A stretch of DNA of 64,000 nucleotides from Plasmopara viticola (taxonomy: Eukaryota > Oomycota > Peronosporomycetes > Peronosporales > Peronosporaceae): NCBI GenBank assembly GCA_001695595.3, contig MBPM02000010.1, positions 1,442,525 through 1,506,524 on the forward strand. Direction: 5' to 3'. Positions 27,523-39,529 of the stretch are shown here, piece by piece. Below the pieces are notes generated by a model. That model was not told the DNA's origin and made no database searches. It saw only the letters and a program-made list of their open reading frames with translations. Position 1 is the stretch's first letter; the number at the start of each line of letters is the position of its first letter. The position numbers were made by a program, and so were the translations under genes.

Positions 27523-28808
27523 TTACGTTATGAAGCTGGCTAGATCCGCTCTGCCTGTTTCTATTAACATTTTTATTTGGAGCATATGAAGATTCTTTCT
27601 CATCTTCGCTGCAATTGCCTCAAGAGCTTGATCACGAACTTGATCAATGTGTTCGTCATTAATGAAAGTGCAATCATTCGCTTTTACGGCACTTAAGCTA
27701 TAGTTGATGCGAATGACAGATCCTTGCGAGATTGAAGGTGCTAAGTGTATTGCAGCCATCCATAGATTTTCTCGAAACATTATTTTATCACTTTCGTGAA
27801 ACGAAATGGCAGCCCAGACAAATAATTCACAGTTCTTTTCCTCGTGTCTCCGCGAAAATCCGATACCATCCGGATATTTAGCCTTTATCGAATCTCCACG
27901 ATCTGTTACAAGCTCTCTTTCCACATCTGTATACAACTTTGTAAACGTGCAAAAACTATATCAAAGACAGGAAATAATTTCTTCCATAATAAGTCATTTC
28001 AAAAACACGCAGCTTACTTTACTCTTTAAGCTTGGAAGAAAAGAATCCGGCACGAAAATACATTTCGAAAGCATTTCTTTTGCTATAATCAAGCTGCAAT
28101 CAAGTGGCGTTTCTAATGTCAACAGTTTAATTGGACCAATTTTCGGGTCCAATTTGACGTTGTAGTGGCAAGTGAGTGCTGGTACCGATGCTGCAGCTCC
28201 CGTGAACACCTTAATTATCGCCTTAGCTTCAGCATATATCTTGTCCATACGTGTCATAATATCTGTTCGAACAGCCACATGATCATTTGGCAGCAGCGCC
28301 GGGGTAAAATCCTCTACACTCGAGGATGTAGATTTCAGAAATGTTGATCTCGTCGACGACACTGTCTTTTAACAATAGAGCATAAAATAAGCCAACAGAT
28401 GGCCAAAATTCTTTTTACTCTCACCTCTATTGGCTGCACGTCATCCAGCGCCGAATCCAGACTGTCGGATTGCTCTTTCTTAGTCTTTTGAAACGACATG
28501 TCGAGATGTACATCCACATCCTGCTGCTCCTGCATCTGTAGGGTGGTACGACTCACTCTAGAGCCTTTGGTGATGCCGTTACTCTGCCTTAATCGTGAAA
28601 AATACATTTTTATTCGTTGCGATTGCATTTGCAGTTGCGATAGCTTAGTCCTCTGGTGCTGACGCTGTTGACAGGTCCAGTCGTGATTCTGCTCCAAGCG
28701 ACTGCGATTGACAATCATTGAGTCCCACAGCGTGTGGGTCTCACCGCGAGTCTCCGACAGAATTGGAACCTCATCACTTTTATCAAGAATGACGAATACC
28801 TCCTGCAT
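27523..28808 (-). CDS. START-like/M96-related protein (hypothetical)
   Basis: Three exons on the minus strand, 28808-28425, 28365-28018 and 27936-27523, give 381 residues. The 59-nt intron has donor GTGAGA and acceptor AAG; the 81-nt intron has donor GTAAGC and acceptor AAG. Both junctions fall between codons and remove frame breaks, which supports a real gene. Residues about 30-75 hold the block LWDSMIVNRSRLEQN followed by a glutamine/basic-rich helix, as in oomycete bZIP/START-like proteins. The last 250 residues have the layout of the START-like part of that family, ending in a long helix (DQVRDQALEAIAAKMRKNLHML). Direct alignment with the M96-like gene at 1087-2839 is weak, so family membership is an inference. 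The gene stands alone in the desert, with two SINE-like repeats starting about 170 bases upstream of its start codon. Confidence 0.6.
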
Positions 28809-28980
28809 TGATCCTGCCGATCGGCGGTCTTACGAAGCTACACACAACAATGACAGCAGATCGGCTACTTATTTTCTACATACCTCTACAACTTAGTACA
28901 AGATATTTTCCTAATTGAATAATTATTATCATTTTCGTCTGTTAAGGATTTTAATCATTCGGGCTTGTATAACTACGTAT
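28809..28980. promoter_or_regulatory. Upstream region of the START-like gene, squeezed by a retroelement
   Basis: Only about 172 bases separate the start codon at 28808 from the pentanucleotide tail of SINE-like copy 2. On the minus strand the region has GTCATTGTTGTGTG about 45 bases before the ATG, a partial match to an initiator. No better core element is visible. Confidence 0.25.
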
Positions 28981-29298
28981 TTGTATTGTATTACGTTATC
29001 GCGTTGCCAATTTATGCACGTGTTAGGCTCAGTCTGGCTAGTCCACGGCATAGAGTGGTGTCCGCATACGTCGGATCTCGTTCGGCGGGCAGTGCAGCCA
29101 GCACCGAGGTCGTGAGGGTCTTCCATTATTTTGTTTAGCTCTGACATGGTAAGAGCCCAGGTGGCGCCCTGGTGCTGGAGACCGTCGCGTCGAGGGTGAG
29201 ACTCGTTAGAGACCTGCAGATGCCCGAGAGCACCTGCCCGAAGCGCGCGAGCATTAAGCCCTCGCGCTTGGAAGGAGGGCGTCACCCCAACCTTTTCC
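28981..29298 (-). mobile_element. SINE-like retroelement copy 2
   Basis: Reverse-strand copy of the family seen at 25654-25981. It starts (5') at 29298 with GGAAAAGGTTGGGGTGACGC and ends at the left with GATAACGTAATACAATAC. It is very similar to copy 1 over its length. Its left flank, TATAACTACGTA at about 28967-28978, nearly matches the right flank of copy 3 (TATAACTATGTA at about 29674-29685), with one difference. This suggests that copies 2 and 3 went in together as a dimer. Confidence 0.75.
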
Positions 29299-29348
29299 AA
29301 GCTTTGAGACGGAAGTTGTGTAATAAAATCTCGTTAAAAATATCTGAT

Positions 29349-29669
29349 GTAATGTAATGTATTACGTTATCGCGTTGCCAAGTTATGCACGTGTTAGGCT
29401 CAGTCTGGCTAGTCCACGACATAGAGTGGTGTCCGCATACGTCGGATCTAGTTCGGCGGGCAGTGCAGCCAGCACCGAGGTCGTGAGGGTCTTCCATTAT
29501 TTTGTTTAGCTCTGACATGGTAAGAGCCCAGGTGGCGCCCTGGTGCTGGAGACCGTCGCGTCGCGGGTGAGACTCGTTAGAGACCTGCAGATGCCCGAGA
29601 GCACCTGTCCCAAGCGCGCGAGCATTGAGCCCCCGCGCTTGGAAGGAGGGCGTCACCCCAACCTTTTCC
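29349..29669 (-). mobile_element. SINE-like retroelement copy 3
   Basis: Same orientation as copy 2 and about 50 bases away from it. The 5' end lies at 29669 (CGGAAAAGGTTGGGGTGACG). The left end has an ATTAC/ATGTA pentanucleotide tail (GTAATACATTACATTACATC on the minus strand), a different tail unit from copies 1 and 2. The body closely matches copy 2, with scattered substitutions such as TCTCG versus TCTAG near 29450. See copy 2 for the shared flanks. Confidence 0.75.
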
Positions 29670-29685
29670 GAAGCTATAACTATGT

Positions 29686-32600
29686 AAGAAAATTGAAATT
29701 GTATTTAGTTGGTCATGCTGTGGCGAAATTTTCACAAATACTGATGCCGCAAGACGTGAAACCAAATGAACACAATCCAGCTTACAAAAGTGTCATCGTT
29801 TGTTTTGTTTTGAATGCCATGAAAATTTTTGCCAACTACAATTAAAATGTGTGCGTGCGTTCGTATTGCCCTTCGATGTGACACAAGTGCAAGACAATTT
29901 TTCATGGGAATGTTACATAAAAAATGTTCAAGATTGAAAGTATACGTGGTAGACTGAGAAGTGGATATACTTAAGTCTTTTGAAGCCAGTCACAAAACAT
30001 ATGAGTGGCTAGGCATTTAGTTCGGATTGATAGAATAAAAGGAGGTTGCTTTGCAAAGACTTAAAGCTCAATACCAGTCGCTTGAGACGGTAACCTTTTT
30101 TCATACTAATTTAAGACTAAGTAACGAGCGGACCGTCATACTGGTTAGATGAGACCCAGCGGCTCTGGTCGTAAATTGTAACACGACAATATTGATTTTT
30201 ATAAAACTTAAATTTAAGGCGCGATTGTAAGCAAAGTTGCTTAAAAAACCCTTAACTCCGATGTGCTCAAAGCTGCGCGACTTTGTAGCTCCAATTCGCC
30301 CAAATCAAATGCGAATCAGGCGACTTAGACCAAGCTCTTTGCCTTTACATGTCCTGCTCTACCTCGTATCATTCTTAGATTGGACTGAAATGTGCAGCCC
30401 CAGTTAGTCGTATAATGGGCTTAATTCATGATTGACCTACTTATGATCTTATCCAAATTTATAAACTTAATTCCTTATTATACTAAGTAGATGAAAGAAT
30501 GTAATGTTTTTTTTCTTATGTAATCGCTGTATCTACATAAAAGAAAGACCCCACCACAAAAGGATACAATTGCGTATTGTTGGGGAGACGAAATTCGGGA
30601 GAATTTAAATATTTACCTGGTCAAAGCAGTATTGCTTGGCGCGCCGATACGGTGGCTATTTCACGTGTGCGCTCCACTGGGGGTCGCGCAAGCTGTCGGC
30701 CGTAAATAACGCTTGGCATATGCGCCTTCGGACTATTCACAATTGTCGTACAATGGTAAGGATTAAGTCTGTACGCGTGAAATTTTGGGTAGGACCGTAG
30801 AGAAGTAGGTTAGCGTAAAGGGGCAACTCAACTCAGTATTTGCCAGGTACTTCCACATTGTCCGACTCAAGTAAAGTGATATTTCAAACTACACAGTATC
30901 GACGAGCTAACATAAAGGGAGAGCGAATACTGTTCAAAGCAATTATTATGCTAGAAATGGACGGTGAAAAATTTAGTGAAGGGTTGAATTAAATTTGAAT
31001 ATAGCATGTGAATTAGGTAAGATCTTGAAACCAATGAAAAATTGACATCAGATATCGGGAAGGAGGCGATGTGCGACTCATATTTTTTTGAAGTTAAAAT
31101 AAGGATCAGATACCCGTATTTACCCTTCCGTTGAGCACAAAGCTACAGCACCATCTGGTACCAATTAAAAGAATTTCGCGCTTAAGTCGTTTCGCCTGAT
31201 TCTCTCTGCGAAAGAAATAGTGTATCATTTGTCTAAGGGCATTCTAGACGAGCTATGTATCTCGACGACCCATTGGGCGTAAAATATGATTGCACAAGCA
31301 CCCTTCGCGATCGATGCGTGTCTAAAAATGTTTTCTAGCTATGACAACACTGCTTTAGATCGTCTATATAGAGCATGCAATCTCTTCCACTTCGATGACG
31401 CCAGCGCTTATGGTATTTGCCTCACACAAGCTGTTGACGCGCACGGTTAGCGTTGAGATCTTTATAGGAAAAAAGCAAGCACTTCTTGCCTTGGGTCAAT
31501 GAGGTAGAGCTTAATATTATGTTTGCCTTGTTACAGACATAGCAATAAAAAGTAGTTCTTGCCGTGTTGAATTTCTTTTGGTAAACACAAAAATTAGCGT
31601 GTAGTACCTCGGTTGAGGCGGCGTTCCCCATCTGAATTGAGCTGAAATGCCAGCTGATAGAAGACATCTGGACACTCAGCTACGTGAACCGCGTAGAATC
31701 ACGTTTCTTTGCAAACCTTTAGGAAAAATAAATTATGTGGGCTTTGTCCAAAGACTAAGGTCTCTTCTGATTAGGATGGCTAGTAATCCATTTTTAAAAG
31801 AGGTTGCGGCTAACAGTTAGATGCATAAATTTTACACGGGGACCTCAGAAGAAGATATTTGTGCCCACCTGACCCCTTCTGAAAAAGCTGGGTAAGCTGC
31901 ATTGTATACTAATTCCGAAAGTCATATAGCGCGAATAAAAGAAGGCTCACAGAGCCAAGCTATTCAAGCCGTAAAATCCCCTTATATACCTACGATGCTG
32001 CGGCCTTTATCTAAGAACCAATGCGATGTTATTGACGCATTCATTGCTCAAGGCACGAGACGAAAATAGTTCGAGAGAACGAGTCTTTTTATCACGATGA
32101 GGCTCTGTATTGACATGACAAATTGCAAGTGGCGCAGCGTAGGTGCTTATGGCAAGATGAATGAGGCCACTATCTTGGCACAGAGCCCGGTTCTTGAAAG
32201 GATGTGCTGCAAAATAGTATAGCGGGGTGTACATTGTGCATTAAGCTGTATATATTATATTAATTGGCTGACGAATACTATCAACGCTACATGCGATAGA
32301 GTGGTGTAACATTAACTGAAGTCAGCACTTTAAGCGTTAGAGTTTGTCATGTATTAAGCACATGTGATTGGGCTGGCAATGTTTAATTGTCTAGTGACAC
32401 TGTTCCTCGGGCTTCACAAGGCATATACATAGACGAATTCCGATATATTTTTGTCCATGGCTGTGCAGAGCTTAAAGCAACAGACATATAAATCCATATT
32501 ATTCTCTTTCACTTATGTTTCGGATGCATGCACACAAACAAGCATTTTGCTCACGCAGATACGAGCATCTTAAGCTTAACAAAAATCTTTTTGAGGCCTT

Positions 32601-34800
32601 ATATCGGGAAACACGACCTACCGAAAGATATCGCTAAGATTATGACCAACGTCTTCAATGATCCATAAAGTCTCAAGAAAGTGCGTTGACATTGCTAGTT
32701 TCGTATTATTGTAAGTGCCAAGACCATTGCCCGTTCCTCTTAAAAGAAGTACAGAATGAATTCAAAGAGCCCAACACCACGAGGCTTAATGTCAGTTATA
32801 GCCAATGACAAATGCCGCTCTTTTCTTACCGGATCCACAATAGCCGATCAGCACGATTCGTGACTTGTTATAACAGAAAAGCAGTACAAGATCAAGTGAC
32901 TAATGCTCAATGCATGCTAGTAAGTTTTGCAATGTGAATAGTAGTTGTAAAAATCACACTACATGGGATTTAGACTTTGTCTTGACAATCCAGCTTGGCT
33001 TTGGGCTCAACGCTTATTTTTAGAATCTGGCGAAGAGCGATCTGCGACTCGTATTGGTTCAAGCTGAACTTACGCTTCCATCAAGCAAACAGCCCCGCTG
33101 TACCTGATAGTACTTGCTACCAGCTATCATTAGATCCTCTGTGACTATAGAGGAGTCGGTAAATTGCGAAGTATATATACTTACCAGGTCCTCAGTTAAC
33201 AAGTCGTTGCTATCTCTTAGCCAATCATGTAGTTAAGCCAAGCAGAATGACCTACCATACAGACGCAATCATCTCACCATCCACGCGCAATCATCTTGAG
33301 TTCGTATGTTTATGCGCCTTACCATGACGACACTGTTGCGAGTCATGCATTTTGACAGGTGAACTATGACACAGTGTGCTCACAAAATTAAGGGCATGTT
33401 AGACGAGCCGAACGTGCCGACGATTTTTCTGAGCTCCAAGAGGGTTAGACATTTGATTGCATAGCAAATCGAAGCGATCTAGAGGTGTTCCTTGATAATT
33501 CGAACATTCTGTTGTAGTGTCGCTAACAAAAGGTGCCGCAGTTGTCTGCATCGGCTCCGCCGGCGCGCAAGGCAAATGCTTTACTTGCTTAAAATGAGTG
33601 TAAAGACCTTAGAGTTAAAAAAAGAAAAATATTTTACTCCGGATCGTAAAGATTGAGCTAGCCTGATCTCCCATTGGTACAGACTGAGAAATACAGACTG
33701 ACTTAAATCATTTTGCAGTCTGGCGTAAGAGCACAAAACAAACATTTTATTATAAGGGCGGTGTACTTCTCCTGGAATAAGTTAATATGCCCGTTTACGC
33801 GACTTCGGATACGCTTATTTTATTTTTCAAATAGTTAGGGTAAGTAAAATTGGTAAACTTTATCGAAGAGTGACAAATTGGGCTTCTTATCTCACTAGTG
33901 GGATGTTGCAGTTACCGTCTTTATGGCTGGAATGCACCTCGCACGGGCACGGCCCGGACGGAAATGTGTCCATTCGATCTTGCTTAAGAAGACCGTAAGA
34001 GTACAATGGACGTCAAATATGACTTTTCAACAGAACGGCGTATCGATCAAGGATCATCCAGCCGTGGATCTCCCAAATACTGTCGAGCAATGACATCTCC
34101 TAGTAAGCGTTAGGTGTCCCTTTTGGATAGAAATAAGGTCTTCAAGCCTCAGAAAGACATCGAAGGTCAACACGGTCCACTTCCAAAGAGGTCCATTCGA
34201 ATCTTGTGTGCAAGTATGGCTTGTTGGTGATTGAGGTAGCGATAAAAAATTCAAGTTGTCTTTGTTGGCTCTGAATCATCAAGATATTACAATCGATTGT
34301 CTACTGTCCGGGAAAGTCAGTCAAACGCAAGGACTCTACAGACACGTTGTCACAATAGGAGCAAGAGTCAATAGTAGATAGTACCTCATTGAGTCTTGGT
34401 GTGAAGTTCCTCGACTTGAATGCGATTAAATCCTAGACCTGAATGAAGATTATGGGCTAATCTCGGATTAGACAAGATTGTAGCACCGCGAGCCCTCATT
34501 TGAGTGAAGATTAAAGACCTCAAGTGCCACCCGCTTTTTCTCGGGGGTGTTTAATAAGCCATGTGCACAGCTATGCTCAAAGTAGAAGTACGATTCCGCG
34601 GACCTTGAAACAAATTGGTCAATATTTTGGACATTGTAATGTCAGAGATGAATATTGATCGAGACGAGGACAGATAACGGACTGTGTAATGACCTGTTAG
34701 CCACGGAGCGGTTGTCATACGAAACATTGATCGTGGGTGACATGATTAGTACAAAGTCAAGGCAACAGAGAGACTTGATCACTATGAAGTGGCATTTGTA
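29686..34800. other. Gene desert, first part
   Basis: AT-rich sequence with no gene I can support. Open frames are short and change frame. No terminal repeats, RNA genes or recognisable transposon motifs were found by eye. Confidence 0.4.
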
Positions 34801-35047
34801 ATACACAGCACGGGCAGCTGACATCGTTGGCTATAAGTCAAAGTAAAATAGGCAAAGCCTCACCACTGTTCCTGGTTTGGCATGTAAATTACTGAGCGGT
34901 GCCTGTTACACTTTACAAGGTGACATGGTTGGTTTCGGGTCAAGGATTAATGGGTTAGGATCTACAGCTAAAATAGCACGTGAGCCAATGAGCGTTACCT
35001 GTATTGCACAGCACTGCCTGCATCTCATGGGTGACATGACTTGCTAC

Positions 35048-35161
35048 AAGTCAAAGTAACCCTACCACTGTAAATAAGTGATCTCGTCCTACGGAGCGAT
35101 GCTCAAGTCAGAGTAATCCTACCACTGCAAATAAGTGGTCTCGTCCTACGGAGCGATGCTC
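35048..35161 (+). repeat. 57-bp tandem duplication (two units)
   Basis: Unit 1 is 35048-35104 and unit 2 is 35105-35161. Both begin AAGTCA, contain CCTACCACTG and end CTCGTCCTACGGAGCGATGC plus TC. They differ at only a few positions (for example CAAAG/CAGAG, AACCC/AATCC, TGTAA/TGCAA, TGATC/TGGTC). Looser copies of parts of the unit occur nearby: GTCAAAGTAA with CCTCACCACTG near 34838-34866, and GCACAG(T/C)ACTCGCT-like blocks near 35167 and 35276. This suggests an old minisatellite-like array between about 34.8 and 35.45 kb. Confidence 0.75.
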
Positions 35162-36558
35162 GTAAGGCACAGTACTCGCTGCATGTCATTATGGGACATG
35201 TCTGACGTTGAATTAAGACATATTGAGCGAGACCCTATCGATGGCACATTTTTAACAGAGCGATACTCGCAAGACACAGCACTCGCTAAATGTTGGCTGT
35301 TTCAATTCGGTACTTTTAAGACGCAGCACCTGCGGCATACTATTAGCGACTTGAGCATAGGCGAGTCCCTACCCTCCCTACCACTACTTGTAGAGTGTCG
35401 AAGTATCATATATAGAGAACAGTACTCAGTGCTTGCCGTAAATATCGTAATTTAGCTTATTATCAAGTGTGCGGCCCTGCCGTTGCACGTCGATTGGCAC
35501 GCTATCCACTTGTTAGCGCTCGTAGAAAACAAGATTCGCTACATATAACACAACGTATTGGTCAAGGCATCAATGGAGCGGCCTTGGCGATGCATACGTA
35601 AGCTGCTTGACCGCCCTCGCCGTTTGAGCGACGTGTAATAGTCGTTACGGGTGTTATGCTTTTCGAAAAATCGTCAATCGGCACATTTCTCGCTGGGCGG
35701 GACCGACAATAAATGAAGATCTCCGCTAGTAGTTAGTGTAAGATACGACACCATAGTTTTGTCGAGACCATTGGTCTCATCGAGAAGAAGACAAACCTTG
35801 AGGAGGGCAGAATGCCTCGTCTTGAGTAGCTAGGGTCTAAGTAGATATTTCACCAGATGACGATAACGCTCGACTGTATATACTTATAAAGGGGTACACC
35901 GGCGCGGTCGAAAGAAAGAGCAGCTTTGACTTTGTCGGTAAATACTTTGGCGAAGGTGAACGAGATGTTCACGGAAAAGCTCGAGAAAGGAAGTAAGGCT
36001 TGACGGTATTGTGAAAATAGCGACTTATAGAAAAATTGAGCCTCCCATTATTATTAAATGAAGCGGTTGTAAAAAAACTATTAATCACTTAGCGGATGAC
36101 AAAAACCTTGGACCATTGGGATCTGTGTTGTCCTCAAGCAAAATGCTCACAGGGTGTGGATTTTCAAGACCTTTTCACCTGATAGAAGCGCAGGTCACCG
36201 AAATCGACTTGGTTCGAGGTGTCAATGACGGAGCGATGTCCTTTGAGTTTGCAATGTGACGTCATTGATAAATCCAGATGTGCAAATATGAGTAACTATA
36301 TAAATAAGAGGGCCTCCCATTCCACTATGAAAGCTGACGAAATAAATAGCATACGATCTTTGGCGCGATAAAATATTGTGATGCGATGCTAATTGGTGAC
36401 AAGAGCTCAAACGTTTACGCGATAATATGTTGCTGATGCTGCAAATTACTACAACAATGCACTATCAAAGGTACTTCAAATATCGTTGCAGTTGATTGTA
36501 CAGTGTTAATGCGATTGTCGTATTGTGTGGCGCTATGAATTACCTATTGAAGTGGTAA
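35162..36558. other. Intergenic decayed DNA
   Basis: The left part (to about 35450) holds degenerate echoes of the tandem unit. A 106-codon frame at 35135-35455 crosses the second unit and is most likely incidental. The rest shows nothing recognisable. Confidence 0.4.
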
Positions 36559-36802
36559 ATGCATCTGCAGGTCTCTAACGAGTCTCGCCCTCGACGCGAC
36601 GGTCTCCAGCACCAGGGCGCCACCTGGGCTCTTACCAAGTCAGAACTACACAAAATAATGGAAGACCCTCACGGCCTCGGTGCTGGCTGCACTGCCAGCC
36701 GAACGAGACCCGACGTATGCGGACACCACTCTATGCCGTGGACTAGCCATAGAGCCTAGCACGTGCATAACTTGGCAACGCGATAACGTAATACAATACA
36801 AT
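36559..36802 (+). mobile_element. SINE-like retroelement copy 4, 5'-truncated
   Basis: The copy starts inside the element at CATCTGCAGGTCTCTAACGA and continues to the GCGATAACGTAATACAATAC tail. About 80 bases of the 5' end seen in the other copies are absent. 5' truncation is the normal outcome of incomplete target-primed reverse transcription. Possible flanks ATTGAAGTGG and ATTGACTTGG are similar but imperfect, so a target-site duplication is not proven. Confidence 0.7.
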
Positions 36803-39330
36803 TGACTTGGGCTCAGCAAGAGGTACAGAGAAGCGTCACAAAGTATGTCAAGCTAAGTGCGAGTTTTGTCTTGTGGCTCGCACCTAATTAGTTTTAAGTT
36901 CTGTCAAAAAATGTCAGAATTTAAACCCGCAAGACTGTGGACGATGTCGTACACAAGGTTTTTAAAGTCATCATGTCTTTTTAAATAAGCTGAAAAGCGC
37001 GCAGACTTGTATCGACGCTTTCTGGTGATGAAGACGAATCTCCGTTTTCGACTGCAAGTACGGTCTCAATGATCGAGCGCACTTGATTCACATCACCTTG
37101 CTTTTATCCAATATAGAAAGGTTTTTAAAGAGGCCTGAAAGGCATGCAAGTACATGTTTGCCAAAAGGACCCTTGTATTTTAGTGTGCGGGCGCGGTTTG
37201 GTCCAAGTTTCTATACTCTATTACTTTGATAGATTCTATGACTCGTTGTTTGTTTGTGAGGGGTTGAGCTAAGCCTGTTTTTGCTTGTTTTAGATCGGCG
37301 AAAAGACTCTAATCTCGAATCTATAACTTGCAATTGCTGTACACGTCATCCGGTAAGGGAGCACGCAAAATGCGACGCACGGATGTGTCAGTAGACTGCT
37401 CCGGTGGAAGCAGCGCATACAGAGTCCAATCAAATAAATTGTTGGGCCTCGGCTTGGTGTTAGCAGCTGCAAGCAGGCGAGCAGGGTAAGTGTTTCCTAC
37501 CTTTTCTCAACACAAACTAATATTAAGGCTGGTGGATTGTGAGGCTTGCGTTCCCGACATTCCGATCAGAGGGCAACCGACGCGCTCGACACGAGTGGGC
37601 TTACGAGCGACCAAATTCTCATTCGGCGGTATAGCTCATTTCCTCCGAGTTGTTGTATGGAGTGCATCCCACAATGTGATATCTCGGCGGTGCTGTCTGG
37701 TGTAGATCCCAGCGATGCACTGTTTACGGACGACAAGACTGTCGGTCCGTTATTAAAAGCTTGGAGGTTCATCCATATTTGCTTAGTTGGCTTGTGTGAA
37801 GAGGCACACGTCACAGCGGTGATGTCGGGTAGACAGAAAGTTCAAATATTAATACTCAATGAGTATAGAGTATTGATGAAAAAAAGTGTCGCGAGATTAC
37901 ACAAGCCGAGTCTGTATCCCTTTAGTTACTAATATTACAGTGTGCGACATCGCTTACTATTTTCGACGTCAAGATCTAGGGTATTGGGGATCTTTGAGAT
38001 GAGTTCTGCTCGCGTCCTCAACGTATCCAACCTTGAAGGCGGGGAGCTTTGTCTTGATGAAGATGCTGATCATTTCGAATCAAAGCATTTACGACGTCAA
38101 AACAAACTTATTAAAATTGAGCCTCAAGCCTTCATGAGCTCATAACTTTTTGTCAGCCTTGTAACTTTCGCGTAGGTGCTCCGAGTGAGGGTAATGCCGA
38201 AGACCCTGCTAGATCTTAGAGTTGTGTGGGTGTCTCTCTTTGAATATTCTCTTTCGTCAAAAAACTTATGTCGTTTGCCAGTTGTTTAATTGAAAGCCTC
38301 TTTTGAATCGTTCCACCATGTAAGAGTTCATGCCTGATAAAAAGTTGTTAATGGCAAAGCCATTGCTCGACAGTAGCTTCATTTTTAATCCTCAACTCGA
38401 CTGTGTCATATGGCGGATGCGCCTCTCATCTAAGCACGAAAGTATTTTTTTGGATGCCGCCTGAAACCTTTTTTTTCGTACGTGTGCTTCTCTTCTTCAC
38501 TCAAACTCACCATTACGCCCCTTGGCTTAAGCTATACTAAAGAGGAACATCGTTCATTCTATGCACGATATGCGTTGTGGTAGCCTAATTAACATGAGGT
38601 CACTTTCATTATGCTACCGAAAAATGAGTGCACACTTCATTCGCGTCGTCAAAGAGCCAACGCTTGACAACATTTTGACAGAAATCTTAGAATTGGTCTA
38701 ACCCGTACGAGTCACGTCATATACAAACCTCGATCAAAAAGCATATCTAGGAGTACGTGGAGTGGTTGCGTGACGTCAGCAACATGATAGCTAGCAATCG
38801 TGAGCCTTCAGTCGCAGCTCGCAGCGTTGGCACTAAAAGGTGTTAGTGGCTAAAACTTAGTAAAAGCGGACCTCTATTTAACCCAGTCCCACGACCCAAA
38901 TTTGATTAAGTGGGCTAGATACTTTTGCAAGGCGCATGTGACCTAACTTAGATATACCTAGATCAAAAGTGCATGTGATTCCGCGTAGGCAAAATCAGAC
39001 CTTATGTACTGGAAGCATGACATCCGACGACCGAGGTTGACGCGATCACCACGGTCACTTAGGATTTTAAATGCAACGACCGCGTTGATCTAAATTGTCT
39101 TCGGCATGAAGCTATCGGCGCTGGTGCTGAAGATTAGACGTAAAAAGACGACTTAACGTAGAATCTATGCCAAAATATCGAATAATAAAAGTAAGGCCCG
39201 GGTGGGACACTATCTAACTATATCTGCGCACGAGTCAAAAACGAAGACAAATGTTTTTGATGACATGTTCGTTCGTTTTTGTGACAGCGTAGAAAGCAAA
39301 TGGCTGGTTTGTGTAACAAAGTCGAGAAAT
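36803..39330. other. Intergenic decayed DNA
   Basis: No supported gene. Two frames look slightly protein-like: 37546-37932 (128 codons, TTG start, no recognised domain) and 37942-38145, which includes NLEGGELCLDEDADHFESKH and may be old retroelement coding sequence. Neither could be assigned. Confidence 0.35.
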
Positions 39331-39331
39331 A

Positions 39332-39529
39332 GTGACTTCTCTTGCTTCATTGCAAAACAGCTCAGGACGTGAGCCTGACATGTCTATAGACGGGATGGGA
39401 TCATTGGTTACGAGTTTGGCACTGGTGCGAATGAAGCAACAGAGTGTGACTCTGGCTGTGTCTAAGCTCGATGGAAAAGCAGACGAATGGACACTCACGT
39501 GCAATGCCTTATCTTTCCTTCTGGAATAA
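39332..39529 (+). mobile_element. Ty3/gypsy gag remnant
   Basis: The frame contains QSVTLAVSKLDGKADEWTLT, which fits the core of oomycete gypsy Gag proteins, where a small-residue/leucine stretch is followed by (L/S)xGxAxxW(A/T)L. The fragment is about 65 codons and is not joined to a protease or reverse transcriptase in the same direction. The nearest protease remnant, at 40.4-40.8 kb, is on the opposite strand, so at least two insertions are involved. Recognition is from remembered family motifs. Confidence 0.45.

Noticed and set aside
28929..29656. Two 120-codon minus-strand frames with nearly identical protein sequence
   Set aside because: They are translations of the SINE-like repeat copies. 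The matching frames in copies 1 and 4 are shifted or truncated, so this is not a protein family.
37546..37932. 128-codon plus-strand frame starting at TTG
   Set aside because: No ATG start, no domain, and neighbouring frames are broken. Not supported as a gene.
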